Below, piece after piece: positions 6,423-9,183 of a stretch of DNA of 9,183 nt. The position numbers and the translations under genes are program-made. Numbering within the stretch: the first letter of the stretch is position 1; the number at the start of each line of letters is the position of its first letter. A model generated the notes under the pieces. It was not told the origin of the DNA, made no database searches, and worked only from the letters and a program-made list of their open reading frames with translations. Source of the stretch: an uncultured Gammaproteobacteria bacterium (GTDB taxonomy: Bacteria > Pseudomonadota > Gammaproteobacteria > Ga0077536); NCBI GenBank assembly GCA_903866355.1, contig CAIPNE010000868.1:1-9183 (forward strand), read 5' to 3'.

Positions 6423-7982
6423 TCAGGCGCCATGGGCCGAAGCGTCTGGTGGCGGCAGTCCAAAATCCTCGGGGAAATACCGAAGCGCGCTGTGCACCGG
6501 CAGTGGGGTCAAGCCGCCCAAGGCGCACAGCGACCCATGTTGCAAGGTCTCGCAGAGATCATTCAGCAGCGTCAGTTCGCGCGCCTTGTGGCGGGCGGCT
6601 AACAATCGGTCAATGACTTCCACCCCACGGGTGGAACCAATGCGGCAGGGCGTGCACTTGCCGCAGCTTTCTAGGGCACAAAACTCAAAGGCGTAGCGCG
6701 CCATACTCGCCATGTTGACGGTGTCGTCGAACGCCACTAGCCCACCGTGGCCCAGCATCGCGCCGCGCGCGGCGAAGGCTTCGTAATCTACTAGGGTGTC
6801 GAAATGCGCCGCCGGCAGATAGCTTCCCAACGGCCCCCCCGCCTGCACCGTGCGCAGCGGGCGACCGCTCGCGCTGCCACCGCCGTACTCGTAGAGCAGT
6901 TCGTCTAGGCGCACGCCGAAGGCTTTTTCAACCAAACCGCCGCGCGCCAAATTGCCCGCCAGTTGGATGGGCAGGGTGCCACGCGAGCGACCCACCCCGA
7001 AATCGCGGTAGAACTCGGCGCCGCGCGCCAGAATGACCGGCACAGTAGCGAGGGAAATAACGTTATTGATGGCGGTAGGTTGGCCAAACAAACCCGCGAT
7101 CGCCGGCAGCGGCGGCTTGAAACGAATTTGCCCACGCCGCCCTTCCAGACTTTCCAACAGCGAGGTTTCTTCGCCGCAAATATAAGCGCCAGCACCCAAG
7201 CGCACTTCCAAATCGAAGTGCCGCCCGCTGCCCAGCACGCTGGCACCCAACACGCCGGCGGCGTAGGCGGTGCTAATGGCCTCGTTGAGCACCTGCCAAG
7301 CGTCGGGATATTCACACCGCAGATAGAGGTAACCCTGCGTGGCACCCACCGCCAAGCCCGCGATGATCATGCCTTCGATCAAGGTGTAGGGATCGTCTTC
7401 CATGATCATGCGATCGGAGAACGTACCAGAGTCGCCTTCGTCGGCATTGCAGACTACGTATTTTTGAGTGGCCTGCGTGTTAAGAACCGTGCGCCACTTG
7501 ATGCCGGTGGGAAACGCCGCGCCGCCGCGGCCGCGCAGCCCCGAGGTGGTGATGGCCTCGACGATAGCGCTGGGCGTCATTTCCAATGCGCGCTGGAGGC
7601 CAACCAGCCCTTCGTGGGCGCGGTAGTCCGCCAACGAGAGGGGATCGATTAAACCTACGCGCGCGAAGGTCAGCCGTTCCTGGTTTTTAAGATAGCCAAT
7701 TTCCTGGGTGTAGCCCTGCGCCAACGGATGCGTTGCGCCTTGGAGAAAGTGGGCGTCGAACAGACCGGGAATATCGGCGAGCGTCACCGGGCCATAGGCA
7801 CGGCGCCCGCCCGGGGTAGCCACTTCAACCAGCGGCTCCAGCCAAAACAAGCCCCACGAGCCATTACGCACCAGTTGCACCGGGAGGTTACGACGGGCGG
7901 CTTCTTGAGTAATCGCCAGCGCGACTTCGTCCGCACCCACCGAGCGCGCTGCAGAATCGCGAGGCACATAGACGGTTATCAC
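6423..7982 (-). CDS. fdsB: NAD-dependent formate dehydrogenase beta subunit FdsB (NuoF-like diaphorase)
   Basis: The 519-residue subunit binds FMN and NAD+ and is where electrons leave the complex as NADH. Residues 1 to about 110 form an N-terminal extension that resembles the thioredoxin-like fold of other FdsB proteins but lacks the 2Fe-2S cysteines. The NuoF-like core has the FMN motif GLRGRGGAAFPTGIKW (148-163), the nucleotide-binding CNADEGDSGTFSDR (178-191) and GAYICGEETSLLESLEG (265-281). An SLBB region lies around 335-385. The N3-type [4Fe-4S] cluster ligands are C440, C443, C446 and C486. The start is a GTG at 7982 that overlaps the fdsG stop as GTGA. It is preceded by a strong GGAGG seven bases upstream, so coupled translation is expected. 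All key residues are present. Confidence 0.97.
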   Translation of the reverse strand: MITVYVPRDSAARSVGADEVALAITQEAARRNLPVQLVRNGSWGLFWLEPLVEVATPGGRRAYGPVTLADIPGLFDAHFLQGATHPLAQGYTQEIGYLKNQERLTFARVGLIDPLSLADYRAHEGLVGLQRALEMTPSAIVEAITTSGLRGRGGAAFPTGIKWRTVLNTQATQKYVVCNADEGDSGTFSDRMIMEDDPYTLIEGMIIAGLAVGATQGYLYLRCEYPDAWQVLNEAISTAYAAGVLGASVLGSGRHFDLEVRLGAGAYICGEETSLLESLEGRRGQIRFKPPLPAIAGLFGQPTAINNVISLATVPVILARGAEFYRDFGVGRSRGTLPIQLAGNLARGGLVEKAFGVRLDELLYEYGGGSASGRPLRTVQAGGPLGSYLPAAHFDTLVDYEAFAARGAMLGHGGLVAFDDTVNMASMARYAFEFCALESCGKCTPCRIGSTRGVEVIDRLLAARHKARELTLLNDLCETLQHGSLCALGGLTPLPVHSALRYFPEDFGLPPPDASAHGA

Positions 7983-8476
7983 GGGGCCACCTCCGCGCTC
8001 ACCAACGCATCGAAACGTTCCGCGTTAAGGCGACCATACAGGCGATCATCCATCAGCATCGCCGGCGCACAGGCGCAATTGCCCAGGCAATACACCGGTT
8101 CCAAGGTGACGGCACCGTTGGCTGTGGTCTGATGGAAATCGATCCCCAAACGGGCCTTGGCATGCGCGGTGAGTGCCGCGCTACCCATGGCTTGGCAAGC
8201 CTCGGCCTGACAAATGCGCACGCGGCACTTGCCGGCTGGCGTCGTGCGAAAAAAATCGTAAAAAGTGATCACGCCATGCACTTCGGCCCGCGACAAATTG
8301 AGCTCGTTCGCCAGGAGTTGCACAGCCTGCGCCGGCACATAACCAAAACATTGCTGTAACGCGTGCAGCGCCGGCAGCAGCGGCCCGGGGCGTGCAGCAA
8401 TGGGTTGCACTAGCGCCAAGGCCACACTGTCGCTCCATCCCGGATGGGTACCTTGGGGGGTGTTGGCATCGCTCAT
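7979..8476 (-). CDS. fdsG: NAD-dependent formate dehydrogenase gamma subunit FdsG (NuoE-like)
   Basis: The protein, 165 residues from the ATG at 8476, is a NuoE/thioredoxin-like [2Fe-2S] subunit that pairs with FdsB to form the diaphorase unit. An N-terminal helical bundle carries ARPGPLLPALHALQQCFGYVP and LNLSRAEVHGVITFYDFF (59-76). The cluster ligands are C89 and C94 (CQAEAC) and C130 and C134 (YCLGNC). The start is uncertain. An in-frame GTG at 8533 would add 19 residues (MGDDLPTPPTLPSRGGSHP) and has AGGTGG nine bases upstream. The ATG at 8476 has no clear Shine-Dalgarno and sits just behind a GGTGGC-A-GCCACC palindrome. I prefer the ATG because the extra residues look low in complexity and the shorter form fits the family. 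It is the first gene of the operon. Confidence 0.94.
   Translation of the reverse strand: MSDANTPQGTHPGWSDSVALALVQPIAARPGPLLPALHALQQCFGYVPAQAVQLLANELNLSRAEVHGVITFYDFFRTTPAGKCRVRICQAEACQAMGSAALTAHAKARLGIDFHQTTANGAVTLEPVYCLGNCACAPAMLMDDRLYGRLNAERFDALVSAEVAP
7990..7994 (-). promoter_or_regulatory. Ribosome binding site of fdsB
   Basis: A full GGAGG on the minus strand lies within the end of fdsG, seven bases before the GTG start of fdsB. It is the strongest Shine-Dalgarno of the operon and settles the choice of a GTG start. Confidence 0.8.
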
Positions 8477-8478
8477 AG

Positions 8479-8491
8479 GGTGGCTGCCACC
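8479..8491. repeat. Palindrome GGTGGC-N-GCCACC just before the fdsG ATG
   Basis: Two 6-bp arms flank one central base. On the minus strand the palindrome ends two bases before the ATG at 8476. A folded mRNA (5 bp with a three-base loop) would cover the place where a ribosome binding site should be. It could reduce initiation at this ATG, or indicate that the upstream GTG is used. Confidence 0.4.
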
Positions 8492-8602
8492 GCGACTTGG
8501 CAGCGTTGGCGGCGTTGGCAAATCGTCGCCCACGGCCGAAGGCCACCTAGCCTCTGGGCAGGCAGGTGTTGGTATTCAAACTGGGCACTCAGGGTACCGG
8601 GT

Positions 8603-8612
8603 ATTGCGCAAT
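8603..8612. promoter_or_regulatory. 10-bp palindrome ATTGCGCAAT upstream of fdsG, possible operator
   Basis: ATTGCGCAAT equals its reverse complement. It lies about 127 bp upstream of the fdsG ATG. GGTATT occurs at 8600-8605 overlapping it and again at 8571-8576, 29 bp away in the same orientation. In Cupriavidus the fds operon is controlled by the LysR-type FdsR. A palindrome here would suit a dimeric regulator, but no regulator gene is adjacent and the link is inference. Confidence 0.35.
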
Positions 8613-8626
8613 CCATCGGGTGCTCC

Positions 8627-8740
8627 CCCGTGAGGATTCATCACGGGCGTGGCGCGCCTGTGTTGTCGAGAGCCACCGCAGAAGCTTCGTCGCACCGGCG
8701 CCTTGCCGATGCTGGGGAGCGTGACCCGTTGCGCCACGCC
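8627..8740 (-). promoter_or_regulatory. Candidate structured mRNA leader of the fds operon
   Basis: On the minus strand GGCGTGGCGC (8740-8731) pairs perfectly with GCGCCACGCC (8655-8646) over 10 bp. Inside, GCAUCGGC (8712-8705) and GCCGGUGC (8699-8692) form an 8-bp hairpin around AAGGC. Its one imperfect pair is U-G in this strand but C-A in the other, which favours minus-strand RNA. The self-complementary GAAGCTTC (8681-8688) also lies in the loop. Next, CCCGTGA (8647-8641) pairs with TCACGGG (8633-8627) around seven bases, sharing two bases with the long helix. I looked for conserved cores of the Moco, TPP, cobalamin and SAH classes and saw none. A promoter further upstream is assumed. Confidence 0.4.
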
Positions 8741-9183
8741 TCTCCGTCAAAAATGAGGAGGCTGCACGCAGGGGTGTTTAGCGGAGGGAATCAAGTCCGA
8801 CAACGGGCTCGTGTGGCGGACGACCGGGAACTCCGTTTTGCGTGGGCGCATTCGCCCTTTTTGTGCGCAACCCACCCCGCTGGGCAAGCGGTAGTTCATC
8901 AGTCTCCAAAGGCCGCCACGCGATCTGTGGCCGGCGACAGATCCACCGGCATCGCCAGTGGACCGAGGGTCGAGAATACCGATTTTGGCGGCCCCATTCA
9001 AACGGGCTGTGGGGCGTCACGTGCTGGCACGGCTAGCCCGCCGCATCCGTGACGTAGCGACCCCAATCGGGGATGCCGATCAGGCGCACTGCAACGGTCT
9101 AGGTCTTACGATTCGCCTGAGGTGATGAGCACGCACGGCCAAACTGTGCACCGCGCCCACCGTGCCGCCTGTCTGACTGACAG
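8741..9183. other. Region without a recognisable gene; several inverted repeats
   Basis: No frame in this stretch gives a recognisable protein or a credible start with a ribosome binding site. Open frames on both strands look like by-products of high GC. Seven-base inverted repeats occur at 8911-8917/8987-8993, 8922-8928/8937-8943, 9015-9021/9048-9054 and 9080-9086/9114-9120. CCCCAATCGGGG lies at 9061-9072 and CTGTC/GACAG at 9169-9183. A short hairpin with a T-run is at 8844-8862. Several 7-bp repeats are expected by chance in DNA this GC-rich. The fds promoter probably lies here, but I could not identify it. Confidence 0.55.
8844..8862 (+). terminator. Weak terminator-like hairpin with T-run (plus strand)
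   Basis: GGGCG (8844-8848) and CGCCC (8853-8857) form a 5-bp stem around CATT, directly followed by TTTTT (8858-8862). An outer TTGCG (8838-8842) / CGCAA (8866-8870) pair flanks it. The shape matches a short Rho-independent terminator for rightward transcription, yet no rightward gene is visible before it. The short stem makes it weak. Confidence 0.25.

Noticed and set aside
6361..6425. Possible frameshift or internal promoter between fdsB and fdsA
   Set aside because: Both proteins have normal ends and lengths, and a good ribosome binding site precedes fdsA. A 32-nt gap is ordinary within an operon.
8521..8760. Known riboswitch or housekeeping RNA (Moco, TPP, cobalamin, SAH, 6S, RNase P, SRP)
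   Set aside because: I looked for the conserved cores on the minus strand and found only short fragments (for example CCCTGAG as in 6S and TPP-like RNAs) without the rest of the consensus. No named class can be supported.
8444..9052. Plus-strand open frame of 202 codons upstream of fdsG
   Set aside because: It begins inside fdsG on the opposite strand, has no ribosome binding site, is rich in R, A, S, H and P, and shows no motif of a regulator or transposase. FdsR is not encoded here.
1..9183. CRISPR array, insertion sequence or attachment site
   Set aside because: No regularly spaced repeats, transposase motifs or terminal inverted repeats with target duplication are visible. The only tandem repeat (404-445) has no spacers.

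Overview
The window is GC-rich bacterial chromosomal DNA. Its centre and right half (about 2453-8476, all on the minus strand) hold a complete operon for a soluble, NAD+-dependent, molybdenum formate dehydrogenase in the order fdsG-fdsB-fdsA-fdhD(fdsC)-fdsD. This is the fdsGBACD arrangement known from Cupriavidus/Ralstonia and other proteobacteria. With the TfdB-like hydroxylase it suggests a beta-proteobacterium or a relative, but the sequence alone does not fix the taxon.

Layout from left to right. Positions 1-74 carry the first 24 codons of a minus-strand gene leaving the window; its start looks like an ExoV-type polysaccharide pyruvyl transferase. Positions 75-646 hold no convincing gene. 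They contain several palindromes, a triple 14-bp tandem repeat and two weak overlapping reading frames. Positions 647-2401 (+) encode a complete FAD-dependent phenol hydroxylase of the PheA/TfdB family. It converges on the fds operon across about 50 bp.

The fds genes are tightly packed: fdsG/fdsB overlap by GTGA, fdsA/fdhD overlap by ATGA, fdsB/fdsA are 32 nt apart and fdhD/fdsD 6 nt apart. This implies one transcript and translational coupling. FdsA holds the molybdopterin site and a chain of Fe-S clusters. FdsB and FdsG form the NuoF/NuoE-like diaphorase that passes electrons to NAD+. FdhD sulfurates the cofactor and FdsD is the small delta subunit. Together they oxidise formate to CO2 and yield NADH.

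The roughly 700 bp upstream of fdsG (about 8477-9183) contain no recognisable gene and no adjacent fdsR. They are rich in inverted repeats. The most notable is a 10-bp perfect helix enclosing an 8-bp hairpin whose only non-Watson-Crick pair is G-U on the minus strand (C-A on the plus strand). This fits a folded mRNA leader of the fds operon. The leader and the repeat-disrupted left intergenic region are the least explained parts; the rest is a well-known enzyme system.
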